64,000 nt of DNA from Actinoplanes regularis (GTDB lineage Bacteria > Actinomycetota > Actinomycetes > Mycobacteriales > Micromonosporaceae): assembly GCF_900188005.1 (NCBI RefSeq), contig NZ_FZNR01000009.1, positions 248,001 through 312,000 of the forward strand, in the 5' to 3' direction. How positions within the stretch are numbered: position 1 is the stretch's first letter; the number at the start of each line of letters is the position of its first letter. The notes under the pieces were generated by a model. The model was given only the letters and a program-made list of their open reading frames with translations. It ran no database searches and had not been told where the DNA came from. Below are positions 37,443 to 45,988 of this stretch, one piece after another. A program made the translations under genes and the position numbers.

Positions 37443-38738
37443 GTGAGTTCAGTCAGTCCGGCCGAGGAGGCCGCCGCCGTGATCGCCGGGGTGCTCGGCG
37501 ATCTCCGCTCCGGCCGGCACCGGGGAGTCGTCGTCGACTCACCACCCGGCGCCGGCAAGTCGACGCTGGTGGTGCGCGCGGCCGGGGAGCTGGCCGCGAC
37601 CGGCGAGCCGCTGATGATCGTGGCTCAGACGAATGAGCAGGTCGACGACCTGATCGAGCGGCTCGGCGCGCGCTCGCCCGAGGTGACCGTGGGCCGGCTG
37701 TCCGCAGTCGACTACGAGCGCACCGATCGGGTCAAGGAGCATCCGAGCTGCCGCGTCGCGGCCAAGGTGCCCGACCTCGGCTCGCCGGCGATCACCATCG
37801 GCACGGCGGCCAAGTGGGCCACGGTCGCCGAGGGCAGCTGGCCGTGGGCGATCGTCGACGAGGCCTACCAGATGCGGTCGGACGCGCTGCTGCGAGTCGC
37901 CCCGCGCTTCGAGCGGGCGCTGTTCGTGGGCGATCCCGGTCAGCTCGACCCGTTCTCCACCGTCGAGGTGGAGCGCTGGACCGGCCTGTCCTGGGACCCG
38001 ACGCAGAGCGCCGTGGCCGTGCTGCTGCGGCACAATCCGGAGCTGCCGGTGCACCGGCTGCCGGTCTCCTGGCGGCTGCCGGCGTCCGCCGCGCCGGTGG
38101 TGGCCGAGGCGTTCTACCCGTTCACCGGCTTCCGCTCGGGCACCGGTCCGGACGACCGCGCGCTGGCCTTCGAGCGGCCCGCCGAGACCGCCCTCGACCG
38201 GGTGCTGGACACCGCGGCGCGGACCGGGTGGGGGCTGCACGAGCTGCCGGCGCGATTCACCGTGCGGACCGACGCGGAGGCCGCCGACGCCTGCGCCCAG
38301 CTCGCCGCGCGGGCGCTGGCCAGGGGCGGGGTGGCCGAGTCGGAGGCCGGGAGCGGCGCGCTCGAGCCGTCCCGGATCGCGATCGGGGCCGCGCACCGCG
38401 ACCAGGCGGCCGCGATCCGCGCGCTGCTGCCCCCGGAAGCGGCCGGCATCACCGTCGACACCGCGAACCGCCTGCAGGGCCGGGAGTACGACCTGACCGT
38501 GGTGCTGCACCCGCTCTCCGGCCGGCGCGACGCCACCGCGTTCCACCTGGAGTCCGGGCGCCTCTGCGTGCTCACCTCGCGGCACCGGCACGCCTGTGTG
38601 GTGGTCGCCCGGTCCGGCATCCCGGAGCTGCTCGACGCGCACCCCTCGACCGAGCCGGTGCACCTGAACGTGCCGGTCAAGTTCCCGGACGGCTGGGAGG
38701 CGAATCAATCGATGCTGGCGCATTTATATCGGACGTAA
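37443..38738 (+). CDS. Small SF1-type helicase/ATPase
   Basis: The 431-residue P-loop protein has Walker A VVDSPPGAGKSTLVVRAA (about 28-45), an SF1-like Ia region IVAQTNEQVDDLIERLG, Walker B WAIVDEAYQM (about 135-145), motif III VGDPGQLDPF and a C-terminal ITVDTANRLQGREYDLTVVL (motif V) with LTSRHRHACVVVAR (motif VI). Its compact size and DEAY instead of DEAS set it apart from the large helicase at 30512. It is followed 36 bp later by a Beta-family gene and then a primase-polymerase gene, suggesting a functional set. No ribosome binding site; see the -10 at 37431. Confidence 0.85.
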   Translation: MSSVSPAEEAAAVIAGVLGDLRSGRHRGVVVDSPPGAGKSTLVVRAAGELAATGEPLMIVAQTNEQVDDLIERLGARSPEVTVGRLSAVDYERTDRVKEHPSCRVAAKVPDLGSPAITIGTAAKWATVAEGSWPWAIVDEAYQMRSDALLRVAPRFERALFVGDPGQLDPFSTVEVERWTGLSWDPTQSAVAVLLRHNPELPVHRLPVSWRLPASAAPVVAEAFYPFTGFRSGTGPDDRALAFERPAETALDRVLDTAARTGWGLHELPARFTVRTDAEAADACAQLAARALARGGVAESEAGSGALEPSRIAIGAAHRDQAAAIRALLPPEAAGITVDTANRLQGREYDLTVVLHPLSGRRDATAFHLESGRLCVLTSRHRHACVVVARSGIPELLDAHPSTEPVHLNVPVKFPDGWEANQSMLAHLYRT

Positions 38739-38762
38739 CCCACAGGTAACCATCGATCCGGC

Positions 38763-38768
38763 TACCGT
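38763..38768 (+). promoter_or_regulatory. Probable -10 hexamer of a leaderless promoter for the Beta-family gene
   Basis: TACCGT is followed by 6 nt (GGTGGC) and the ATG at 38775, the same arrangement as before the upstream helicase gene. Confidence 0.45.
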
Positions 38769-38774
38769 GGTGGC

Positions 38775-39791
38775 ATGACGCCCACCGGGGCTTATCGGCC
38801 GATTCTGCGGCCACGTCGTGGTGAGCTCACAGCGCTGGCGCACCTCACCGCGGAGGACGCCGGGCGGGTCCTGCCGATCGTCGAGCTGGACCCGGCGATC
38901 AGCATCCTCCCGCTGATCCGCGAGCTGCGACCACGGAGCGAGGCGCTGGCCCTCGACTTCGGGAACGTGCCGGAGCAGGCCACCGCGGCGGATCAGCCGC
39001 TCCCGGTGGCGGAGCGACTGGCCCGGCTGGGTGTGGCGATGGTGCCGGTGCTCAGGCCGGCCGAAAGCGGTCGCCGCCTGGTGGCACACGGCCTGGCCGC
39101 GCGGATGCACCGCCGCCACGCGGTGCTGCGCCTGCAACCGCACGCCGACGCCGGCAACCCGGCACAGGCGGACGCGGTCACCGACCGGGTGCTGGCCACC
39201 ACCGCGCTCGAACCGCACGAGGTCGATCTGCTGATCGACCTGGCCGAGACGGCCTGCCTGGCGCACGCCGACGAGGTCGAGGAGCGGGCGCGCCGGGTTT
39301 TGCGCTGGGCCCGGACGATGCCGTGGCGCTCGGTCAGCGTCGCCTCCGGCGCGATGCCGCCCAACCTCGACGATCTGCCCACCGATCGGCCGGTCGCGGT
39401 GGGCCGGCTGGATGCCCGGGTGTGGACACGGCTCGGCGAGCCGGGGATCGGGTACGCGGATTACGGCGTCACCTCCCCGGTCCGGCGGCTCGGCGTGCAA
39501 CATCACCGCCAGTTGCCGACCCTGCGGTACACCACCGAGCGGGACTGGTGGATCTACCGCTGGGCGCGGCGCGGCGGGCGCAGCGACGACCGGTGCCACG
39601 ACCTGTGCCGGACCCTGGTCACCTCGCCGCAGTGGCCGGCCGCGGGCGCCCGGTTCTCCTGGGGGGACGCCGAGATCGCCCGGCGGGCACGCACCGCCCG
39701 GGGCGCCGGGAGCTCGGCGAGCTGGATCGCCTGGGGCACCTCGCACCACATCTCGCACGTTCTGAGGACCCTACCGGAGCGCTCCATTTAG
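38775..39791 (+). CDS. Beta-family protein (phage T4 beta protein-like fold)
   Basis: The 338-residue protein resembles the Beta protein family (PF14350 as I recall): N-terminal YRPILRPRRGELTAL, then LPIVELDPA, a barrel-like alternation, SVSVASGAMPPNLDDLP, the closing YADYGVTSP and RYTTERDWWIYRWARRGGR. Family members in bacteria and phages are uncharacterised; I know no activity. It lies between a small SF1 helicase (36 bp upstream) and a primase-polymerase (16 bp downstream). Confidence 0.72.
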   Translation: MTPTGAYRPILRPRRGELTALAHLTAEDAGRVLPIVELDPAISILPLIRELRPRSEALALDFGNVPEQATAADQPLPVAERLARLGVAMVPVLRPAESGRRLVAHGLAARMHRRHAVLRLQPHADAGNPAQADAVTDRVLATTALEPHEVDLLIDLAETACLAHADEVEERARRVLRWARTMPWRSVSVASGAMPPNLDDLPTDRPVAVGRLDARVWTRLGEPGIGYADYGVTSPVRRLGVQHHRQLPTLRYTTERDWWIYRWARRGGRSDDRCHDLCRTLVTSPQWPAAGARFSWGDAEIARRARTARGAGSSASWIAWGTSHHISHVLRTLPERSI

Positions 39792-39807
39792 TCGTACGTT
39801 TGTTCTA

Positions 39808-40650
39808 ATGTCGCTCACGGCAGCCCTGGCGTACGCCCGGCACGGCATCCCGGTCCTGCCGGTGCATACCCCTGACCGGGACGGTGTCTGCTCCTGCAGT
39901 CGACGAGACCACTGCGACAGCCCTGGCAAGCACCCGCGCCTGCGGCACGGGGTGAACGAGGCGAGCACCGATCCGCGCCAGATCGAGCTCTGGTGGACGT
40001 ACTGGCCCCGGGCCAACCTGGGCCTGCGCACCGGCGTGGTGATGGATGTGGCCGACGTCGACTCGGCGGAGGGCTGGCACGGGCTGCGCCATCTGCTCGA
40101 CGACGAGGTCCCGCCCGGTCCGCAGGTGCGCACCGGGTCGGGCGGCCGCCACCTGTGGTTCCGCCCGACCGGCTACGGCAACCGCGTCCGCGTGCTGCCC
40201 GGCCTGGACTGGCGCGGCACGGGTGGGTATGTGCTGGCGCCGCCCTCCCGGCACGCGACCGGCGCCGGGTACACCTGGATCCGCCGGCCGGGGCCGGCGC
40301 TGCCGGTCAGCCCGGCGGCGCTCCGCGCCATGATCGCCGGGCCGCCGCCGGCTCCGGCGCGGCCGGTCGCCCACCCGGACCGGTACGCGGAGGCGGCGCT
40401 CGACGCCGAGGCCGACCGGGTGGCACGGGCCGTCGTCGGGTGCCGCAACGACACGCTGAACCGGGCGGCGTTCGCGCTGGGCCGATTCGTCGGCGCCGGG
40501 TTGCTCGACGCCGGGACGGTGCGGCGCGAACTGGAGGCGGCGGCACGCTCCGCCGGGCTGGGCCAGGCCGAGATCCGCGGCACGATCCGCTCCGGGATGG
40601 CGGCGGGCACGCGGCAGCCGTTCCTGCGGACTCCGGGCCACGTGGCGTGA
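39808..40650 (+). CDS. Bifunctional DNA primase/polymerase (Prim-Pol) domain protein
   Basis: The 280-residue protein has the N-terminal Prim-Pol signature ALAYARHGIPVLPVHTP, a probable metal-binding segment CSCSRRDHCDSPGKHPR, then WWTYWPRANLGLRTG, the catalytic acidic pair in VMDVADVDSAEGW and the GSGGRHLWFRPTG histidine. GYVLAPPSRHATGAGYTWI follows, also typical. The C-terminal 100 residues (RNDTLNRAAFALGRFVGAG) match the helical accessory region found in mobile-element primases. There is no helicase domain in the same chain; the gene two positions upstream is a small SF1 helicase. Such genes are common in integrative elements, but no integrase, att site or other replication gene is nearby. 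Confidence 0.85.
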   Translation: MSLTAALAYARHGIPVLPVHTPDRDGVCSCSRRDHCDSPGKHPRLRHGVNEASTDPRQIELWWTYWPRANLGLRTGVVMDVADVDSAEGWHGLRHLLDDEVPPGPQVRTGSGGRHLWFRPTGYGNRVRVLPGLDWRGTGGYVLAPPSRHATGAGYTWIRRPGPALPVSPAALRAMIAGPPPAPARPVAHPDRYAEAALDAEADRVARAVVGCRNDTLNRAAFALGRFVGAGLLDAGTVRRELEAAARSAGLGQAEIRGTIRSGMAAGTRQPFLRTPGHVA

Positions 40651-40841
40651 CAGTCGGGAAGATCACCCCTGCCGGAGCAGATCGGCACGAATGCCAGAAA
40701 ACGGCACCGAGCTGCGGCGATGGCATGGATGAGGGGACGGGTTAACCGATTGGGTTACCGGAAACGGATGATCGGGTCGCGTGCGTGCGGGTTCCCGGGG
40801 CTCTCGCGCCGGTAGCCTGGCAGGCGACCGGCCGGGGGGCG

Positions 40842-42671
40842 ATGGTGCTTCAGTGGGACGTCATCGGTGACGCGGAGCAAAGTGTGCTCGGTGATCCGGT
40901 GCGCCTGTGTTCGGTGCGGCGGATCGGCCGCCCGGGGCCGGACGAGGCGTTCGACCGGGTCGCGATGCTGGTCCGGAAGCTGGTGGACGCGCCGCTCGGG
41001 GTGGTCTGCCTGGTCGACGCCGAGCATCAGTACCTGGCCGGCCAGGTCGGCCTGCCGGAGCCGATCGCCAGCGAGCGGACCATGCCGCTGACCCACTCGT
41101 TCAGCCGGCACGTGGTGGTGGCCGGCGAGATGCTGATCATCTCGGACGTGCGCACCGACCCGCGGATGCGGGGCAACCCGACGATCGCCCAGCTCAACGC
41201 GATCGCGTACGCGGGGGCGCCGATCACCGATCCGGACGGGCTGGTGGTGGGGGCGCTCTGCGCGGTGGACCACGAGCCGCGGGACTGGACGAACAGCGAG
41301 ATCGCCCTGCTCACCGAGTTGGCGGCGGTCTGCTCGTCGGAGGTCTGCCTGCGGATCGCCCGGGCCACGGCCGAGGACGCCCGCAAGGCGGCCGAGGACG
41401 CCCGGCGGGCCGCCGAGTCCGCCGGCCAGAACCTGGAGCTGCTCACCGACCTGACGGAGTCGCTGGCCGCGACGATGGACGTGGACGAGGCGATGCGCCG
41501 GCTCGGCCGGATCGTCACGGGCGGGCTGGCCGACTGGTGCGTGGTGACCTACGCCGACGAGCCCGGCGTCACGCCGCACGTCAGCGCCACACACCGGGAT
41601 CCGGCCCGGGCCGCCGACATGGACCGGCTGGCCGAGCTGGCCGCCCGCTCCCGCACCGACCTGCGCGCGATCGTGCTGGCCGCGCACCGGCACGGCCGGC
41701 CGGTGCGCCGGGTGGACGGGCCGGCGAAGATCCGCGACCGGCTCAGCGACGCGGAGATCGCCTCGATCGCCACCACCGCGGGGCTCGGGTCGTCGATGAT
41801 CGCGCCGATCATCTCGTCGGTGCGGCGCCGGATCCTCGGCGCGGTGCTGCTGGTCAACGGGCCGGACCGGGCGCCGTTCAACGACGCCGAGGAGCGCGTC
41901 GCGGCGGAGATCGGGCGCCGGGCCGGGCTGGCGGTGGAGAACAGCCGGCTCTACCGGGAGCAGCGGCACATGGCCGAGGTGCTGCAACGCAGCCTGCTCA
42001 CCGAACTGCCGACGCTGCCGGGTGTCGAGCTGCACGCCCGCTACCTGCCGGCGCAGGACGGTGCCGCGGTCGGCGGGGACTGGTACGACGCGTTCGCCCA
42101 GCCGGACGGCAGCGTGATGGTCGCGGTCGGCGACGTGTCCGGACACGACATCGAGGCCGCGGCGATGATGGGTCAGCTGCGGAATCTGGTCCGGGGCGAC
42201 GCGTACGGCCGGGACGACGAGCCCGGCGCCCTGCTCACCCAGCTGGATCTGGCGCTGCACGGCCTGCGGGTGCCGGCCGCCGCGACGGTGGTGCTGGCCC
42301 GGGTCCGGCAGTCCTGGTCGGGCTACGCGATCAGCTTCGCGAACGCCGGCCACCCGCCCCCGTTGCTGCTCCTGCCGGACGGCCGGGTGCAGGTCTGGTG
42401 GGTGCCGCCGGAGCCGCTGCTCGGCCTGCTCCCGCAGGATCCGCGCACCACCACGATCCGCTATGTGCCGCCCGGGTCGACGCTGGTGCTCTACACCGAC
42501 GGCCTGGTCGAGGACCGTGACCAGCTGCTGGACGACGGGGTGGCCCGGCTCGCCGAACGGCTCCGAACGAGCTCCGCCTACCCCGGCGACGCGCTCTGCA
42601 CCCGGCTGCTGGAGGTCGCCCCGCACCGCAGCGACGACATCGCCCTACTGCTGGTCCGCCTGACCGGCTGA
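40842..42671 (+). CDS. GAF-GAF-PP2C (SpoIIE/RsbU-like) serine phosphatase
   Basis: The 609-residue signalling protein has a first GAF domain (about 25-150), a coiled region ATAEDARKAAEDARRAAE, a second GAF-like domain (about 180-340) and a SpoIIE-type PP2C phosphatase (about 365-605). Metal-binding aspartates are in GGDWYDAF (about 411), GDVSGHD (about 429), and later SFANAGHPPPLLL and YTDGLVEDRD. Such proteins dephosphorylate STAS anti-anti-sigma factors; the STAS gene at 52571 is a possible but unproven partner. The ATG at 40842 follows a G-rich element. The 3' end overlaps the convergent gene by 27 bp. Confidence 0.9.
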   Translation: MVLQWDVIGDAEQSVLGDPVRLCSVRRIGRPGPDEAFDRVAMLVRKLVDAPLGVVCLVDAEHQYLAGQVGLPEPIASERTMPLTHSFSRHVVVAGEMLIISDVRTDPRMRGNPTIAQLNAIAYAGAPITDPDGLVVGALCAVDHEPRDWTNSEIALLTELAAVCSSEVCLRIARATAEDARKAAEDARRAAESAGQNLELLTDLTESLAATMDVDEAMRRLGRIVTGGLADWCVVTYADEPGVTPHVSATHRDPARAADMDRLAELAARSRTDLRAIVLAAHRHGRPVRRVDGPAKIRDRLSDAEIASIATTAGLGSSMIAPIISSVRRRILGAVLLVNGPDRAPFNDAEERVAAEIGRRAGLAVENSRLYREQRHMAEVLQRSLLTELPTLPGVELHARYLPAQDGAAVGGDWYDAFAQPDGSVMVAVGDVSGHDIEAAAMMGQLRNLVRGDAYGRDDEPGALLTQLDLALHGLRVPAAATVVLARVRQSWSGYAISFANAGHPPPLLLLPDGRVQVWWVPPEPLLGLLPQDPRTTTIRYVPPGSTLVLYTDGLVEDRDQLLDDGVARLAERLRTSSAYPGDALCTRLLEVAPHRSDDIALLLVRLTG

Positions 42672-44081
42672 GTCCTCGGCCACGACCGGCGGCCCGCCGT
42701 GGGTCCACGGTGTCTCGGCGGGGTCCGGGAGGGACCCGCTGCGGCGGAACTCCTCGCTCAGGGTGGTCAGCACCAGGCGCTCCCCCGCCGCGGGGACGCT
42801 GCCCGGCTCGGCGACCAGCTTGCGTCCCATGCCACCGGACAGTTCGAGGAGCACGTCGCTCTCCCCCGGGGAGCCGGCGGGCGTCACCGAGATGACCCGG
42901 GCGCGCTGGGACGGGCGGGCCGGTGAGGTCAGCGACGTGCCCGGCTCGACACGGACGGGCTCGGCGGTGCGGACCATGATCCGGGGGCGGAGGACCGGAC
43001 GCCGGCCGGTGTCGTCGACGCGGTCGGGGGCGGCCAGCGTCACGGTGCCCGCGAAGGCCGCGCCGGCCAGCCGGTACTCGGCGAGCACCAGCGGGTCGTC
43101 GAAGGCGCGCTGGACCGCGTACCGCGAGGCCGCGGACTCCAGGCGTTGCAGGCGCGCGGCCGCCGCGACGGCGCCGTCACGGCGGGGCTGGGGCGCGCCG
43201 CCCTCGGCGAGGTACTGGTGGAACGCCGTGAAGGCATCCTTGTCACCGTCCCAGCGCTGGGCCACCCGCTCACCGGCCGGCAGCCGCCGCAGCAGGTTCA
43301 GGGTGCGCCACATCCGCTCCCAGGTCGGGAGCATCAGATCGCGCAGCACCTCGGGCAGTTCCGGCGCCTGGCGTTCGATCAGCGGGGCGAGGACCCTGTT
43401 GTCGAAGTCCGGGTCGGTGGCCGGGCCGGCGACCGGGCCGTTCTCCACCGCGCGGGCCGCCACCGCGCCCTCCTCGATCCAGGCCAGCAGCACGCCGAGC
43501 TGGGCGTCCTCGGCGCCGCTCTGGCCGGTGGCCCAGTGCAGCCCGAGCGCCTGCACCGCGTTGAGCAGCAGCGACGATCCGGGCACCTCGGCGCTGTTGG
43601 CGAAGAAGGTGAGCCAGCGGCCGAGCAGCGGCACCGCGGCGGGCACCGGGTGCTCGCCGTCGACCGTGCGGAACCGGGTGGAGCGGCCGAACAGGCGCAG
43701 GAAGTCGACGCCGCCCGGGTTCGGGACCCAGAGCTGCGGGGCGTCCACGTATCGGGTCCGGACGTCCTTGCCCCGGTCGACCGGGACGTCCTCGGTGACG
43801 TCGGTGAACGAGTCGAGGTACGAGACGAGCAGCTCGCCGAGGCGGTCGGCGAACCGGAACCGCTCGTCCCGGTCCCGGGGCTGGGTGACGACCAGGAGCT
43901 CCGGTCGCGCCGGATCGGTGCCGGCCAGCGCGGCCAGCGGGGCGTTCGCCTCGCCGGCCATCGCCAGCGGGATCAGCACCATCGGATGATCGTGGACGTG
44001 CAGGTGGCGGACGGTGGCGACGGCCTGCGCCCGCCCGGTGGCGACGGCCTGCGCCCGGGCGAGGGCGGTGAGCGTACTCAA
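42645..44081 (-). CDS. Unknown partner protein of the RecB/Cas4-like nuclease
   Basis: The 478-residue protein is translationally coupled to the upstream nuclease: its TTG start overlaps the nuclease TGA as TTGA. No domain recognised. The first third is mixed alpha/beta (HPMVLIPLAMAGEANAPLAA, ELLVVTQPRDRDERFRFADR), with a middle helical region (LPTWERMWRTLNLLRRLPAG). The C-terminus is beta-rich (RARVISVTPAGSPGESDVLL) and may be an OB- or SH3-like domain. An in-frame 24-bp duplication near the start (21 bp identical at 44013-44033 and 44037-44057) repeats RAQAVATG. The strict coupling suggests a complex with the nuclease. Function unknown. Confidence 0.75.
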   Translation of the reverse strand: MSTLTALARAQAVATGRAQAVATVRHLHVHDHPMVLIPLAMAGEANAPLAALAGTDPARPELLVVTQPRDRDERFRFADRLGELLVSYLDSFTDVTEDVPVDRGKDVRTRYVDAPQLWVPNPGGVDFLRLFGRSTRFRTVDGEHPVPAAVPLLGRWLTFFANSAEVPGSSLLLNAVQALGLHWATGQSGAEDAQLGVLLAWIEEGAVAARAVENGPVAGPATDPDFDNRVLAPLIERQAPELPEVLRDLMLPTWERMWRTLNLLRRLPAGERVAQRWDGDKDAFTAFHQYLAEGGAPQPRRDGAVAAAARLQRLESAASRYAVQRAFDDPLVLAEYRLAGAAFAGTVTLAAPDRVDDTGRRPVLRPRIMVRTAEPVRVEPGTSLTSPARPSQRARVISVTPAGSPGESDVLLELSGGMGRKLVAEPGSVPAAGERLVLTTLSEEFRRSGSLPDPAETPWTHGGPPVVAEDSAGQADQQ

Positions 44082-45127
44082 GAAAGGGCCTCGGATCGCA
44101 GGCGGAGCGCGTGCCGCAGCATGGCGGCGGCCTCCTCCTGCTCCGCCGTGGGCGGTTGCGAGCCGGAGGCGAGCGCGAGCACCTCGCCGACGGTCTCGAT
44201 CCCGCCCAGTGCCTCGCGCACCGGTCGGCCGAGGGCTCCCGTGGTCCCGGCCGCCTCGTTCCGGCAGAACATCGAGAGTTCGCAGGTGGAGATGCACTCC
44301 GGCGCGTATCTCGGCGTCACCTGCTCGAGCGCCGCGGTCAGTTCCGTGGACGGCTGGTTCAGGTCGAAGGTCAGCCCGGCCGGCAGCGCGTCGATGATCT
44401 CCCCGACCGAGGCGAGCCGCGACAGCTGCCGGCGCAGCGTGGCGAGCTGCTTGCGGACGTCCAGCCGGACCGCCACCGGGGTCATCGCGAAGTTCCGCGG
44501 GCAGACCAGCACGACCTCGTGGTCGACCAGCAGCGGATCCATCCCGAGCCGTTCCAGCAGCTGACGCAGCGCGAGCACGTACGTCGCGGCCTGGGTCGCC
44601 GCGGCGGAGACCTTGGCGCTCTCGGCCTGCCCATCGACCACCGCGAACGACTTGATCTCGACGACCTGCAGCCGGCCCTCGTGCGCGTAGGCGACCAGGT
44701 CGGGCTCCAGGTAGACGGTCTGCCCGGCCACCTCGAGGGTGAGCAGCGGATGGTCGATCAGCGCCGCCTCGGCCGAGGCGAGCAGGCGGGCCGTCCGCGA
44801 GTGCCGGTCGTCCAGCGTGTCGTCCGAGTCCGCGCCGAGATCCTGATAGCCGAGGGCGGCGTCGCCGGCGCCGAGCACCGACCGCAGCAACGCGCAGTCG
44901 TCGGCCTTCAGCATCGCCTCGAACGCGTTACCCCGGGACAACGCGAAGCGGGACTGGCCGAAGCTGCCCGGGAAGCCGACCGCGTCGGCGAGTTTCAGCT
45001 TGTCGACGCCGGCCGCGTCGAGGACGGCACGCCGATTGCAGCCCGGATTGCCGGTGAGGGCGGCGATCGTGCGCGCGTTGTGCCGCTTGGCCTTCCCTGG
45101 GCCGCGTAGCTCGTCGAGCCGAGTCAT
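44078..45127 (-). CDS. RecB/Cas4-like PD-(D/E)XK nuclease with probable Fe-S cluster
   Basis: The 349-residue protein has nuclease motifs in order: E70 in RGNAFEAML, D143 in LEPDLVAYAHEG, E157/K159 in LQVVEIKSF and the RecB motif Q179-A-A-T-Y183. Four cysteines are placed as in Cas4 and AddB: C30 near the N-terminus (GNPGCNRRA) and C278, C282, C288 at the C-terminus (CISTCELSMFC). This predicts a 4Fe-4S cluster holding the domain together. No helicase domain is present. Chosen start ATG 45127; the longer open frame to 45211 is Arg-rich and unlikely. The TTGA overlap with the next gene indicates a dedicated two-gene module. No cas genes or CRISPR are nearby. Confidence 0.82.
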   Translation of the reverse strand: MTRLDELRGPGKAKRHNARTIAALTGNPGCNRRAVLDAAGVDKLKLADAVGFPGSFGQSRFALSRGNAFEAMLKADDCALLRSVLGAGDAALGYQDLGADSDDTLDDRHSRTARLLASAEAALIDHPLLTLEVAGQTVYLEPDLVAYAHEGRLQVVEIKSFAVVDGQAESAKVSAAATQAATYVLALRQLLERLGMDPLLVDHEVVLVCPRNFAMTPVAVRLDVRKQLATLRRQLSRLASVGEIIDALPAGLTFDLNQPSTELTAALEQVTPRYAPECISTCELSMFCRNEAAGTTGALGRPVREALGGIETVGEVLALASGSQPPTAEQEEAAAMLRHALRLRSEALS

Positions 45128-45258
45128 CAGCGCCGTTCTTGTGAGACGTCGGGGAGAACTGACTGTAGATCTTTGTACGAGGCGGCGGCAATCTCGCCGC
45201 GTTTCACCCACGAGAGGTGAATAAAACGTGCATTTCAGTCACAATCCCGGTGGCGCGC

Positions 45259-45264
45259 TAGGTT
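45259..45264 (+). promoter_or_regulatory. Probable -10 hexamer of a leaderless promoter for the DUF427 gene
   Basis: TAGGTT is followed by 6 nt (CGGAGC) and the ATG at 45271. The spacer contains GGAG, but it is too close to the ATG to act as an ordinary ribosome binding site. Confidence 0.45.
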
Positions 45265-45270
45265 CGGAGC

Positions 45271-45555
45271 ATGCCGAAGGCCATCTGGAACGACGAAGTG
45301 ATCGCGGAGAGCAACGACACCGTGGTGCTCGAGGGGAATTACTACTTTCCCCGGGGCTCGGTGCGGGAGGACGTGCTCATCCCCTCCGACACGCACACCG
45401 TCTGCCCCTGGAAGGGCAAGGCGTCGTACTACTCACTGAGCGCCGACGGCCGGACGGCCGCCGACGCCGCCTGGTACTTCCCGAATCCGAAACCGGACGC
45501 CGCGGCGGTCCGGGATCGCGTCGCCTTCCGTAAAGACGTGAGGGTGGAGCTCTAA
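45271..45555 (+). CDS. DUF427 family protein
   Basis: The 94-residue protein is nearly all one DUF427 domain: KAIWNDEVIAESNDTVVLEG, NYYFPRGSV, then PWKGKASYYSLSADGR and AAWYFPNPKPDA. These small beta-barrel-like proteins are widespread in actinobacteria; no reaction is established to my knowledge. It is divergent from the nuclease gene and convergent with the next gene (19-bp gap). Confidence 0.9.
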   Translation: MPKAIWNDEVIAESNDTVVLEGNYYFPRGSVREDVLIPSDTHTVCPWKGKASYYSLSADGRTAADAAWYFPNPKPDAAAVRDRVAFRKDVRVEL

Positions 45556-45574
45556 CCGCGGCCACGAGGCCCGC

Positions 45575-45988
45575 TCACGCGATGCGCGGGTGGGCCTCCT
45601 CGATCGCGGTGACCTCGAGATAGTCCAGCATGTCCCGCTGCTCGTCGGGATCCAGCGCTCGGAAGGCGGCGTACGCCTCCCCCCGGGCGTTCTCCGTCTC
45701 CGCGGCCAGCAGCGCGATGATCGCCGACCAGGCCAGCGAGACCCGGTCGAAGAGCCGGGCCCGGCGCAGCGAGGTGAGCCGGGTCAGCATCGCCACCTTG
45801 GCCACCGCGTCGTCGTCGGTCGGGAGCCGGTCACAGAGCTCGAAGAGCGCCTTCCCCCGGTACGGATGCTCGGCCTCGATCATCCGGGCCAGCTCGGCAT
45901 TGCCCATCCGGTCGACCGCCGGAGCGGGGCCGCGCCGCGGCAGGCGCGGACGAGGGTTCGGCTCAGCGTGCACGACTGTCCCGCCCAC
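45575..45988 (-). CDS. Unknown small helical protein
   Basis: The 137-residue protein has a variable Pro/Arg-rich N-terminus (about 1-27) and then a helical body: MGNAELARMIEAEHPYRGKA, LTSLRRARLFDRVSLAWSAI and LDPDEQRDMLDYLEVTAIEE. No family recognised. It overlaps the upstream YbaB-like gene by 26 bp with a GTG start at 45988; GTG 45973 or ATG 45907 are alternatives. Overlap and orientation indicate an operon with that gene. Confidence 0.65.
   Translation of the reverse strand: MGGTVVHAEPNPRPRLPRRGPAPAVDRMGNAELARMIEAEHPYRGKALFELCDRLPTDDDAVAKVAMLTRLTSLRRARLFDRVSLAWSAIIALLAAETENARGEAYAAFRALDPDEQRDMLDYLEVTAIEEAHPRIA

Noticed and set aside
40735-40765. ggttaacc palindrome and ggttacc copy before the PP2C gene as an operator
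   Set aside because: Short, single, and not matching any regulator I can name; kept out for lack of support.
44078-45127. Cas4 of a CRISPR system
   Set aside because: No cas1, cas2, effector genes or repeat array in the window; the coupling is to an unknown gene, so Cas4-like nuclease is as far as the evidence goes.
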